From positions 18,587 to 82,586 of the forward strand of contig NZ_NMWU01000026.1 in the NCBI RefSeq assembly GCF_002860355.1: a stretch of DNA of 64,000 nucleotides, written 5' to 3'. Source of the stretch: Bifidobacterium margollesii (lineage in GTDB: Bacteria > Actinomycetota > Actinomycetes > Actinomycetales > Bifidobacteriaceae). This document shows, in pieces, positions 25,964-34,035 of the stretch. How positions within the stretch are numbered: the stretch's first letter is position 1; each line of letters begins with the position of its first letter. Made by a program: the position numbers and the translations under genes. The notes beneath the pieces are model-generated. The model was not told where the DNA came from. It did not search any database and worked only from the letters and a program-made list of their open reading frames with translations.

Positions 25964-27169
25964 TTATTTCCCCACAGCCCGATGCTCGCACAGCGTGCGC
26001 AGCTTGCCGTAGAACTCCTTGCGACGCTGGCTGAGAATGTCGTTGTGGTATTCCAATGCCTTGTTGTAGTTGCGATTGCTCTGCTCCACCATGCGCGGCC
26101 AATCGGAAAGCAGCTCGCAGATCTTGTCGGCGTATCCGTCGACATCCCACCAATCGACCAGATAATCGTCGGTCAGCAGTTCCGGAACGCCATCCACCGG
26201 ACTCGAGATGCACGGCAGCCCCTGAGCCATCGCCTCAAGAATCGCGCGCGGCAGCCCCTCCGCCTTGGTGGGGAATACGAACAAGTGGGACTTGCGCAGT
26301 TCGGCGAACAGATCCTGCTTATGCCTGATCAGCCCACAGAACGTGCACTGCTTATCAATGTGCAGATCCCTAGCCAACTGCTCATACTGCGGCCGGAGAG
26401 CTCCATCGCCGATGAACTTCATCTCGACGTTGAAACCGCGCTCCACCACCTTTTGCACGGCTTTAAGCACATAATCCTGGCACTTTCGACCATCATCCAT
26501 GAAGCCTGCGTGCACAAGCACGAACTTGTCCGGCTTCCGATTCGGATCCCAATGCTGCTGGTAGTAATGTTCGTCCTTCATTTCGATGGTGGAGAACGAT
26601 CCGGTGAAGTAGTCGGGGTTATCCGGCTCAACCATGGCACGGCACGGATAATCGTCCTGCAGAATATGTTCCGTCACATATGACACGCCGTTCGCTTCCA
26701 TGCAGATCTTTTTCAGATATCGATCTACGCCCTTGTTCAGGATGTTAAACGGGAAACCGCTTTGCGGGAACATATGAGTGCCGGAAAGCGCGACGTCGAT
26801 GGAGAACGGCAGCCCACTGTTCTTGATCTCGTTATACAGCAGGAAGGTCATCATGGACGGGGCACGTACAATGATCGCGTCCTCGCCGGCGAGCGCCTTT
26901 TTGAAAATTCTCTTTGTCTGCGGCAACTTCGCCAGCGTGGCCTTCACTCCCTGGGTATCGGGAAGTTCGACAAAATCCACCCGCGGGCCACTGAGCTTCA
27001 GCAACGAGCCATCATTCTCCTTAATAGTGGAGATTCGGGCACAGACACTGATCTCGTCGAACACCGACAGGTAGCGATCCAGGTACTCGTAATCGATAAG
27101 TCGCTTGCTCCAATACTCACCGTTCCGATCACGGTAAAAATGCAGTTCCAACAGAACCAAAGCCTTCAC
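25964..27169 (-). CDS. Family 4 glycosyltransferase
   Basis: GT-B fold glycosyltransferase of 401 residues. The C-terminal donor-binding half is well conserved: VHAGFMDDGRKCQDYVLKA, FIGDGALRPQYEQLA and the EX7E-type segment FVFPTKAEGLPRAILEAMAQ (group 1 glycosyltransferase). The N-terminal acceptor half is divergent, so the specificity is unknown. The start is GTG 27169 with GGAGG 7 nt upstream. A putative acetyltransferase gene lies 95 nt upstream on the same strand. A hairpin follows the stop, ending this sub-block of the EPS locus. Confidence 0.9.
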   Translation of the reverse strand: MKALVLLELHFYRDRNGEYWSKRLIDYEYLDRYLSVFDEISVCARISTIKENDGSLLKLSGPRVDFVELPDTQGVKATLAKLPQTKRIFKKALAGEDAIIVRAPSMMTFLLYNEIKNSGLPFSIDVALSGTHMFPQSGFPFNILNKGVDRYLKKICMEANGVSYVTEHILQDDYPCRAMVEPDNPDYFTGSFSTIEMKDEHYYQQHWDPNRKPDKFVLVHAGFMDDGRKCQDYVLKAVQKVVERGFNVEMKFIGDGALRPQYEQLARDLHIDKQCTFCGLIRHKQDLFAELRKSHLFVFPTKAEGLPRAILEAMAQGLPCISSPVDGVPELLTDDYLVDWWDVDGYADKICELLSDWPRMVEQSNRNYNKALEYHNDILSQRRKEFYGKLRTLCEHRAVGK

Positions 27170-27264
27170 GGCAAGACCTCCATACCATACCCTTGGTCAT
27201 GAGCAGATTGATTGATTGAATGATTGAAGGGACAGTCCTTATAGATGAGCGATATATCCTCCGG

Positions 27265-27822
27265 TCAGGGCTTCACCCATGCACCGGACTGCACATCGTA
27301 TTGTTTGATGATCTTCGCCGGTACACCAGCGATCACACTGTAATCCGGAAAGTCTCCCGCCACCACAGCATTGGCACCAACGATGCACTGCTTGCCAAGG
27401 TGTGACCCCGGTAGCACCACAGCACCGTATCCGATGAAGCAGTTTTCACCGATCACCGTCTCCTTCTCGATCATCTCCTGATGCAGTGCATCAACGTCGA
27501 TCTCACGATATCCGTGATTCACGTTTGAGATAAACACGTTTCCGGAAATGGTGGTGCCACGGCCGATAACCAACCGACTCGAATAGGATACGACGTGAAA
27601 ATTCTGTCCGATAGAGACGTTATCTTCGATCACCACGGATGCGGTGCTTTCCGGCACTTCCAATCGCATTCCGGGATAGATCCTAACGTTGTTGCCAATG
27701 GATAGCGCCTTCGTGCGCTGCAAAAACAGCGGCTTCGCGATATAGGAGTGTCCACCGACGTGACCATACCGGAATCTGGTCAGCTGCGTCTTAGCAAACC
27801 ACCAAGCTTTCTGCACATTCAT
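27265..27822 (-). CDS. Hexapeptide-repeat acetyltransferase
   Basis: A 185-residue left-handed beta-helix acyltransferase of the WcaF/serine acetyltransferase-like group. It probably adds acetyl groups to a sugar of the EPS repeat. Hexapeptide repeats run through IGNNVRIYPGMRLEV, IEDNVSIGQNFHV, IGRGTTISGNVFI and IGENCFIGYGAVVLPGSHL. The histidine in NVNHGYREID is in the usual catalytic place. The end, GVPAKIIKQYD, is characteristic. I chose ATG 27822 because AGAGG precedes it by 6 nt; the frame extends six codons further to a TTG. Confidence 0.88.
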   Translation of the reverse strand: MNVQKAWWFAKTQLTRFRYGHVGGHSYIAKPLFLQRTKALSIGNNVRIYPGMRLEVPESTASVVIEDNVSIGQNFHVVSYSSRLVIGRGTTISGNVFISNVNHGYREIDVDALHQEMIEKETVIGENCFIGYGAVVLPGSHLGKQCIVGANAVVAGDFPDYSVIAGVPAKIIKQYDVQSGAWVKP

Positions 27823-27898
27823 GGTTTTCCTCTCATTCAATTCAGATCATCACCGCGAGAACAAATCAATCGGCGATATCCGTAACATGCAAGCAACG

Positions 27899-28885
27899 TC
27901 ACTTCCCCAACAGTTCGGTTAGCCAGCTGTTCAGCGAATACTTGCGGTAGATCGCTTCGTCGATGTCGGCGAAGTCCTCCTTGAAGAACGGCGAATCGAA
28001 GTCGAACACGCCGTCGTACACATACACGTTGCGCTCGTCGTAGAAGTCATAGTTCACCACGTCCTTGTTCGTCGTGATGATCTTGCGCTTGGCGCCCAAG
28101 GTCTCCAGCACGCGCATGGTAAGACCCAGCTGACCATCCTGCGGAGAATCCAGAATGCACTTGGATTCGGCGAACAGACGATCGAGCTCGGCGCCCTTGA
28201 TCGAGGTGAAGTGGAATTCCGAATATTTGGCGTGCTTGAACTCCGGGTTGCGCAGCTTACGATACACATACACCAGCCGCGAGGGGAAGAAGAAGTAGAT
28301 GAACTGCTTCGGGAACACCGGCCGGAGCTTCTTCGACATCTCCGAGACAAAGCGGTACTTCTTCGGATGCGCGGTACCCACGAACAGCACGTCGTACTTG
28401 TAGCGTGCAGGGCGACGCCGGCCGATCTCCTCGTATTTGCGCGAGTAGAACAGCGGCATGAACCTCCAGCGAGCATGGGATGCCACATCGTCGCGATCGA
28501 AGGAATAGCAGCGATCGAAATGCTTTTCCACCGTATCAATGTATGGGAAGTTCGCAACGCTGTCCCACTGGTACAGCACGAACTCCGCCTGAGGCTGACT
28601 CTTCTTCAGCCGGACGATCATGTCCTCGGTGAACGACAGCGACTGGCCGGAGACCAGCAGCACCTTGTCGTACTTCTTTCCGCCGATGGACTGCATCACA
28701 CGGTTGAAATACTGCCTGATCACACTGTTGATGGTGTCCTTGTTGATGCGGATGATCGCCTTGATGAACGGGTTGGTGCTCGGACGGTCGTCGAACCAAT
28801 CCACGTCGTGGCCCATCCTTCGCAATTCATCGCAGATCAACTGCGGATAATCGAAGAAATTGGGGGTGATAAGCAATACTTTCAT
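27899..28885 (-). CDS. CgeB-like glycosyltransferase
   Basis: A 328-residue protein resembling CgeB/family-1-like glycosyltransferases found in EPS clusters. The start MKVLLITPNFFDYPQLICDE is a typical GT-B N-terminus, and the C-terminal region ends with LGLTMRVLETLGAKRKIITT, like the CgeB nucleotide-sugar site. The frame extends 37 codons upstream, but they are hydrophilic and overlap the space before the next gene, so ATG 28885 is taken. The epimerase gene lies 59 nt upstream on the same strand. The sugar transferred is unknown; this is one of three glycosyltransferases in the leftward block. Confidence 0.75.
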   Translation of the reverse strand: MKVLLITPNFFDYPQLICDELRRMGHDVDWFDDRPSTNPFIKAIIRINKDTINSVIRQYFNRVMQSIGGKKYDKVLLVSGQSLSFTEDMIVRLKKSQPQAEFVLYQWDSVANFPYIDTVEKHFDRCYSFDRDDVASHARWRFMPLFYSRKYEEIGRRRPARYKYDVLFVGTAHPKKYRFVSEMSKKLRPVFPKQFIYFFFPSRLVYVYRKLRNPEFKHAKYSEFHFTSIKGAELDRLFAESKCILDSPQDGQLGLTMRVLETLGAKRKIITTNKDVVNYDFYDERNVYVYDGVFDFDSPFFKEDFADIDEAIYRKYSLNSWLTELLGK

Positions 28886-28944
28886 TGTCGTTCGAGGATC
28901 TTCCTTCTCGCCGTCCCAATCGGCATCGGTATCGGTCGTTCCGT

Positions 28945-29778
28945 TCAGCCCTTCAGCCCCTGCATGATCTTCTCGATCTTCCCGGTGTTGCCCCATACGG
29001 CCTTGGAATCATACGGACGATCGGGGAATGCACCATACTTGAGCGCAATATCGTAATGATTCTCCTTGATGAACCGCTCCACGCGGTCAGCCAGCTTCTC
29101 CGGTTTGCCGGAACCGATGTTGATGATGCCGGTCACGGCCTTCTGGGACACCGCGGCCGCCACCTGATCGCAGAACTCCGGATAGTCCACGAAATCATAC
29201 TGATTCTGTCCCATGGTGAAGGGGAATTCCTTCTTCCCTTCATGAACAGCCGCGGTGATCTTCGAGAAGATGGAGCTGCCGTACTCCGAATTACCGACGA
29301 TGTAATAGCCGCGAAGCCACTGGAACGTCACGTTCTTCTGCTTGCAGAGCAGCTCGGTCGCCTCACGCAGCGCGTTCTTGCCGATGCCGTACATGCTCAT
29401 CGGATTGCAGGGGGTGTGCTCGTCGATGCTTCCCTCGTAGAAGCCGATCTCGTGCATGCTGCCCATCACAGCGACCTGAGGGATACCGGATTCGATCATC
29501 GTCTTGATGAAACGGTAATGCTTGGGCAGATCCTCGATGTGAGCATCGGAATTGTGCACGAACCCATCACGCCACGCCATGTGCAGCAACGCATCCGGCT
29601 TGCCGAAGTACTCATACGGATCCTCGATGCCGAAGCAATCGCAATCAATGCGCTTGGCCCGCTGATCGACATGGTCTGTGGCGAAATCGGCGGCGATGAC
29701 CTCGTGCCCCAATTCCAAGAGGCTCTTGACAACGCCCTGCCCCAGATATCCGTTGGCTCCAGTTACCAGAATTCGCAT
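28945..29778 (-). CDS. NAD-dependent epimerase/dehydratase
   Basis: SDR-family nucleotide-sugar modifying enzyme of 277 residues. The cofactor loop is VTGANGYLGQGVVKSLLE and the catalytic motif is YGIGKNALRE (Y-x3-K). Short length, HMAWRDGFVHN and the later IINIGSGKPEKLADRVE place it in the WcaG-like group; the exact reaction (epimerase, reductase or dehydratase) cannot be assigned. It is the first gene of the leftward EPS block. The 412-nt gap to its right separates it from the divergent acyltransferase, so promoters for both directions must lie there. Confidence 0.88.
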   Translation of the reverse strand: MRILVTGANGYLGQGVVKSLLELGHEVIAADFATDHVDQRAKRIDCDCFGIEDPYEYFGKPDALLHMAWRDGFVHNSDAHIEDLPKHYRFIKTMIESGIPQVAVMGSMHEIGFYEGSIDEHTPCNPMSMYGIGKNALREATELLCKQKNVTFQWLRGYYIVGNSEYGSSIFSKITAAVHEGKKEFPFTMGQNQYDFVDYPEFCDQVAAAVSQKAVTGIINIGSGKPEKLADRVERFIKENHYDIALKYGAFPDRPYDSKAVWGNTGKIEKIMQGLKG

Positions 29779-29892
29779 TACACGCTTCTTTCTCTATCGA
29801 TCAGCCCCTGCATTCCCGCATAGAGACACGGTCACGGCCGAAAACTAGTAGACACTATACCGACAGGGGTGTCCCGCGCCAAGATATTTATC

Positions 29893-30191
29893 AGACCCCT
29901 TGCATCATCATGAAACGGGGGTCTATACCGTATGGGCGATTTCACGAAGGAGACCCTCCGCCCCATCCGCAATCATTCCGTGATTCGCACGGGATCCCAT
30001 CGGCTGATGACGCCATCCACTACAATGTTGGCCGTACAGGTTGGAAGGCGGCTAACCTCTGAGCTTCATTGCCCGTAGAAGATCCGCTTCGCCATCCACG
30101 GACAGTTCGGACAATCAGGCCTGTCCGGGGGCGCAAATCCCCCGAATAGCGACGATCAGGCCGGCGCCAATCGTTGACGAGGTTGAAGCAG
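29893..30191 (+). promoter_or_regulatory. Divergent gap with a promoter and a structured leader
   Basis: The gene-free gap is 29779-30191. A possible rightward promoter is TTGCAT (29900-29905) with TATACC (29924-29929), spaced 18. It overlaps a hairpin of AGACCCC (29893-29899) and GGGGTCT (29918-29924). A second -10-like TACAAT lies at 30021. Downstream of it the leader contains AGGTT/AACCT, two GGACA copies that could both pair with one TGTCC, a GGGGG-loop-CCCCC hairpin and the direct repeat ATCAGGCC. It matches no riboswitch I can name. Confidence 0.35.
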
Positions 30192-31361
30192 ATGCAGGTT
30201 GCCAATCAGATTCCCACGCCTCCCACCGCGAAAGACAGGGGGCGCGATTACCGGTACGAAACGCTCCGCATCATCGCCATGATGCTCATCGTGGCCTGTC
30301 ACTTCGTGGCACACATCGGCTGGAATCTCGAAACCTCCGGCGGCGTATCCCAGGCGGTTGCCTATGCCATCGATCAGTACGGCGGACAGATCGGCGTCTG
30401 CATCTTCTACATCATCTCCGGATACTTCCTCGTCAACAAGGGGTTCCGCGTGGAACGGGTGCTGCGAACCATGCTGCAGACCCTCGTCTACACCCTGCTG
30501 TTCTTCGTGATCGCCGTGGCACTGTCATCGCATATCAGCGGGACCACACTGTCTCTCGCGCACCCCACCTCGCTGGTCAAGGGGCTGTACCAGTCGATGC
30601 TGCCGACGTTCAACGGCACCTATTGGTTCATCACCTCATACGTATTCCTGCTGCTGTTCGCACCCCTGCTCAACATCGCCGTGCATAATATTCCGCGCCG
30701 GGGCTTCACGCAGATACTTATCCTGCTACCCCTGCTCAGCATCATGGCCGTTGTTTCACTTGGACAGCTGCTGTGGACAAATCTCACCTACGCCATCACC
30801 GCATACCTTTTCGGCGCATACATCAAACTGCACGGCAAGAACATTCGCATCGCCCGACACATACGCCCTTGGCAGGTGATACTGCTCATCATATTCTCAT
30901 TCGTGACTATCGCCGGATTCTACTATGCGCTGGATCTGGTATCGATCACCAAACAGTTCCGCCAAAGCAATCACCATGTCGTCGGCACGGTGCCGATCCT
31001 CCCTATTCTCACCGTTTCGGCAATGTTCATGATGCTGCATAACGCCCGCCCCCGGAAACATGTACGACGATCCGCTTCTCCGACCGCATTGCAGAAGCTC
31101 ATTGGCAAACTGGCCAAAAGCGTGTTCGGCGTATATCTCATCCACGAGAACCCGTTCATCAAGGAGCCGCTGTGGGCGTTCGTCTCGAACCTGCTGCCGG
31201 ATCCGCACCCGGCCCTGCTGATGATTCCGATGGGGGTCGCAGGCGTGATCCTCGTCTACGTCATACTGCTACTGGTCGCCTCCCTGATCGATACGGTTCT
31301 CGTGCATCCGCTCGACAGGCTGATCATTCCCCGCGTTGCACAACAATTTCACAACAGTTGA
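30192..31361 (+). CDS. Membrane acyltransferase (acyltransferase 3 family)
   Basis: A 389-residue polytopic membrane protein with about ten helices, of the OafA/acyltransferase 3 family, which O-acetylates or otherwise acylates surface polysaccharides from the cytoplasmic acyl-CoA pool. The N-terminal motif YRYETLRIIAMMLIVACHF carries the conserved R of the active site region and the H of the family. A helix-loop pattern continues to the end. ATG 30192 is preceded by GAGG at 9 nt; a TTG six codons earlier is less likely. It starts the rightward EPS block, which goes on with the 803-residue protein 149 nt later. The acceptor is probably the EPS repeat. Confidence 0.85.
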   Translation: MQVANQIPTPPTAKDRGRDYRYETLRIIAMMLIVACHFVAHIGWNLETSGGVSQAVAYAIDQYGGQIGVCIFYIISGYFLVNKGFRVERVLRTMLQTLVYTLLFFVIAVALSSHISGTTLSLAHPTSLVKGLYQSMLPTFNGTYWFITSYVFLLLFAPLLNIAVHNIPRRGFTQILILLPLLSIMAVVSLGQLLWTNLTYAITAYLFGAYIKLHGKNIRIARHIRPWQVILLIIFSFVTIAGFYYALDLVSITKQFRQSNHHVVGTVPILPILTVSAMFMMLHNARPRKHVRRSASPTALQKLIGKLAKSVFGVYLIHENPFIKEPLWAFVSNLLPDPHPALLMIPMGVAGVILVYVILLLVASLIDTVLVHPLDRLIIPRVAQQFHNS

Positions 31362-31464
31362 TTCTGAATCAAGAATTACCTCGCATTCCCGTATACACAA
31401 CACGATATAAGTCAGGTGGCGAACCGGTCGGAACGTGGGTATGGTGACTTCTAAGATGGCTTAG

Positions 31465-31480
31465 GCGTGCAGCTGCACGC
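31465..31480. promoter_or_regulatory. Perfect 16-bp palindrome
   Basis: GCGTGCAGCTGCACGC is a perfect inverted repeat 30 nt before the start of the 803-residue protein gene. It might be an operator or a short RNA hairpin in the leader. A second small palindrome, TTGATTCTGAATCAA (31358-31372), overlaps the acyltransferase stop. Confidence 0.4.
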
Positions 31481-31510
31481 GACGGAAGTGGAAGACGATC
31501 GGGAGAGTCA

Positions 31511-33922
31511 ATGGTCGACAAACAAGACGACAGCCCCAACGAGGACAGGCGGAAGATGGATCTGTGGTTCCCCATCGACGACGAGCCGCAGACCTCCGGG
31601 ACCAACGGCAACGCTTCCAACGCCGATGCGAACAATGACAGCGGCGATGCCGAGGGCAACGCATTCGCCGGCATCACCCCATCAGGCGACTCCGAGCAGA
31701 CGGCCGGAGAAACCCCCGACAGCACGAACTCCGCCGACACACCGGCAACCGGAACCGGTAATACAGCCGCGCCCCAGACCGCGATCAAGCCTCTGGCCGA
31801 AGGGGATGTGGTCAACACCCAGTGGGATATCCCCCCGATCACCTTCCCCGCTCTAGTGGAGAAGACCGGCCCCAAGCATACGGCGGACGGAGCCGGCAGC
31901 GCACAGCCCAGCGCTCCCGCCCAGACCTTCGGCCCGGTGATTCCCGCCGCGGACGTCACGAACTCCGGCAACGCTTCAACCAATATCTCCGACGATGTCG
32001 ACGCGTCAGCCATGGCCGGCGACGAACCCGATGAGGAGAGCGGCCGTACGATCGTCTCCGCCACCCCGCATGACGGCGGCGATGATCTCGTCGACACCGC
32101 CGTCATCACCCCGCTCAACGCGGGATTCACGCCGAAGAACCCGACGGTCGCGGCCGCCGACCAGCCGGCTGACAATACCACCACAGGCAGCACCGAAGAC
32201 ACGCCCGCCAATCTGACAGTCGACACGAATGCCGATCCGAACGATACAGGCGACGATCACCCCGAAAGCGGCGTGGAGCAGCTCGCCGAAACCGTCGCCG
32301 AATCACCCGAAGAGGTATTCGGAGATGCGGTGCATCAGCCGATCAACTCAGCCGCCACCATCAGCATGCCGGCGGTCGGCGCCGCAACCACCGTCACCCC
32401 GACCACCGACGCTCCGACCATCGCCTTCCCGGCAGCCACTGCCGAACCGGGTACCGCAGCCGAATCGGATACCGAGAACACCGACGAACCGGCGAATCCG
32501 GAAGCCACCATGGCCTTCAACCCGCTGGTCGATCCGGACGACAACGGCGGCGACAGCAACGGCGACAACGACGACGCGGCCGAAACCGTGGCATTCACCC
32601 CGGAGGACGTCAAGGCCGCGCAGGCCGAAAATCCGACCGGCACGGCCGCCGACCAGAAGGCGTCGATCTTCCCGGACAACATGGATCCCACCGCCAACAC
32701 CTTCCAGCTCGCCGGACTTCCCCTGCAGCCGGACAACGCGGCCGACCGCGAACGCGCGAGGAATCTCAGCGCCATCGAATCCCTGGAGCCCAAGCCGGGA
32801 GAAAAGGATCCGCTGGCTCTGGTGCCGCCGGATCAGCAGAAGAAGCAGCCGAACCGCAAGCCGATCATTATCGCTGCGGTCGCCGCGGTGGCGGTGATCG
32901 CCCTGGCCGTGGCCGGCGTGATGGTGGTGCGCAACCGCAACGCAAACTCCGGCACGACCGACAATCAGTCGCAACAGGAGCATCAAACCGCACTGACCGC
33001 ATGCCTCGCCGCAGTGGACGACTACAACAGTGCCAAGAAGTCGCTCGACTCCGCGGTCAGCGGCGTCAGGAGCCAGCTGGGCATCACCGCCGATCAGGTG
33101 ACGGACGCCAACACCGTAAGCAATCTGAAGAAAGCCGTGGACGCCGCAGGCAAGATCGAGGACGCGAAGAGCTGCGACACCGGCCTTTCCGCCAACGAAC
33201 TCAAGTCCAACACCAAGGACACCCAGAAGCTCACCTCCACCATGAAGAGCCAGGCCTTGGCGGTCACCGCCGCGGCGAAGTCCGTGACGAGCAGCAGGGA
33301 CGCCAAGAACAAGACCACCACCGACAACGCGAAGCAGAACCTGCAGACCGCCGTCGACAACGCCCAGGCGCTCTTCGAGAGCAGCCGGTACAACGTGGCC
33401 GACGATCAGACCCGCGTCCAGCTGCAGATCGCGCTCGGCACGGCCAATACCCTGCTCGACCAGGACAACCCCGATCTGACCGAGGTACAGAACGCCATCA
33501 GCGCGCTGTCCACCGCCTCCGCCAACGTGGAGGCCTCCATGCAGCAGCTGCAGAACAACACCGCCGCCAACTCCACGCAGTCGAACGACGGCACGCAGGG
33601 CGGCACGACCACTAACGGCGGCAACGCCTATACCAACAATTCCAATACCAACAATTCCAATACCACCAACAACAACGCCAACTCCAATACGACCACCAAT
33701 AACAATGGCGGAGGCAACACCAACGGGGGCGGCAACGGCAACACCAATAACAATGGCGGAGGCAACACCAACACCAACGGAGGCGGCAACGGAAACACCA
33801 ATAACAATGGCGGAGGCAACACCAACACCAACGGAGGCGGCAACGGAAACGGCGGCGGCAACACCGACAACGGCAGTAATAACAGTGGTACCACCGGCGA
33901 TGATGGCCCGGCCATCAAGTGA
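31511..33922 (+). CDS. Single-pass membrane protein with Thr-rich cytoplasmic part and Asn/Gly-rich extracellular tail
   Basis: I do not recognise this 803-residue protein. Residues 1-455 are acidic, low in complexity and rich in Ala, Thr and Pro. One transmembrane helix (about 458-478, PIIIAAVAAVAVIALAVAGV) is preceded by KKQPNRK, which predicts an N-in orientation. The outer part (about 490-690) is alpha-helical and coiled-coil-like. The C-terminus is an Asn/Gly/Thr repeat that ends near residue 800. The cytoplasmic part repeats a short T-h-[AS]-[FM]-x-P motif (TISMPA, TIAFPA, TMAFNP, TVAFTP), which could be phosphothreonine sites. GGGAGAG precedes the ATG. Its position before the priming transferase suggests a role in EPS assembly or its control. 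Confidence 0.7.
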   Translation: MVDKQDDSPNEDRRKMDLWFPIDDEPQTSGTNGNASNADANNDSGDAEGNAFAGITPSGDSEQTAGETPDSTNSADTPATGTGNTAAPQTAIKPLAEGDVVNTQWDIPPITFPALVEKTGPKHTADGAGSAQPSAPAQTFGPVIPAADVTNSGNASTNISDDVDASAMAGDEPDEESGRTIVSATPHDGGDDLVDTAVITPLNAGFTPKNPTVAAADQPADNTTTGSTEDTPANLTVDTNADPNDTGDDHPESGVEQLAETVAESPEEVFGDAVHQPINSAATISMPAVGAATTVTPTTDAPTIAFPAATAEPGTAAESDTENTDEPANPEATMAFNPLVDPDDNGGDSNGDNDDAAETVAFTPEDVKAAQAENPTGTAADQKASIFPDNMDPTANTFQLAGLPLQPDNAADRERARNLSAIESLEPKPGEKDPLALVPPDQQKKQPNRKPIIIAAVAAVAVIALAVAGVMVVRNRNANSGTTDNQSQQEHQTALTACLAAVDDYNSAKKSLDSAVSGVRSQLGITADQVTDANTVSNLKKAVDAAGKIEDAKSCDTGLSANELKSNTKDTQKLTSTMKSQALAVTAAAKSVTSSRDAKNKTTTDNAKQNLQTAVDNAQALFESSRYNVADDQTRVQLQIALGTANTLLDQDNPDLTEVQNAISALSTASANVEASMQQLQNNTAANSTQSNDGTQGGTTTNGGNAYTNNSNTNNSNTTNNNANSNTTTNNNGGGNTNGGGNGNTNNNGGGNTNTNGGGNGNTNNNGGGNTNTNGGGNGNGGGNTDNGSNNSGTTGDDGPAIK
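33698..33853 (+). repeat. In-frame tandem repeat (48, 54 and 54 bp)
   Basis: Three copies, each starting AATAACAATGGCGGAGGC, at 33698, 33746 and 33800. Copies 2 and 3 are 54 bp and identical except at their end; copy 1 lacks 6 bp. They encode NNNGGGNTNTNGGGNGNT-type units of the 803-residue protein. Unit lengths are multiples of three, so copy-number change would keep the frame. Confidence 0.85.
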
Positions 33923-34035
33923 ACAAACGGCGAATCCGTGATCAACAATCCCCCCTTCGTCGTTTATCGCTACTATGCTCTGCTAAAGAAGAAGTTTGAG
34001 AAATCATAAGGAAAGACAGAGGGAGGGATTTCGCC

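Noticed and set aside
30021-30191. tmRNA, SRP RNA or a known riboswitch in the acyltransferase leader
   Set aside because: Compared by eye with remembered core motifs of tmRNA, SRP RNA, T-box, cobalamin, c-di-GMP and c-di-AMP elements; none fits.
30020-30205. A 61-codon minus-strand frame in the EPS divergent gap
   Set aside because: No ribosome binding site, and it covers the leader of the acyltransferase gene; no family resemblance.
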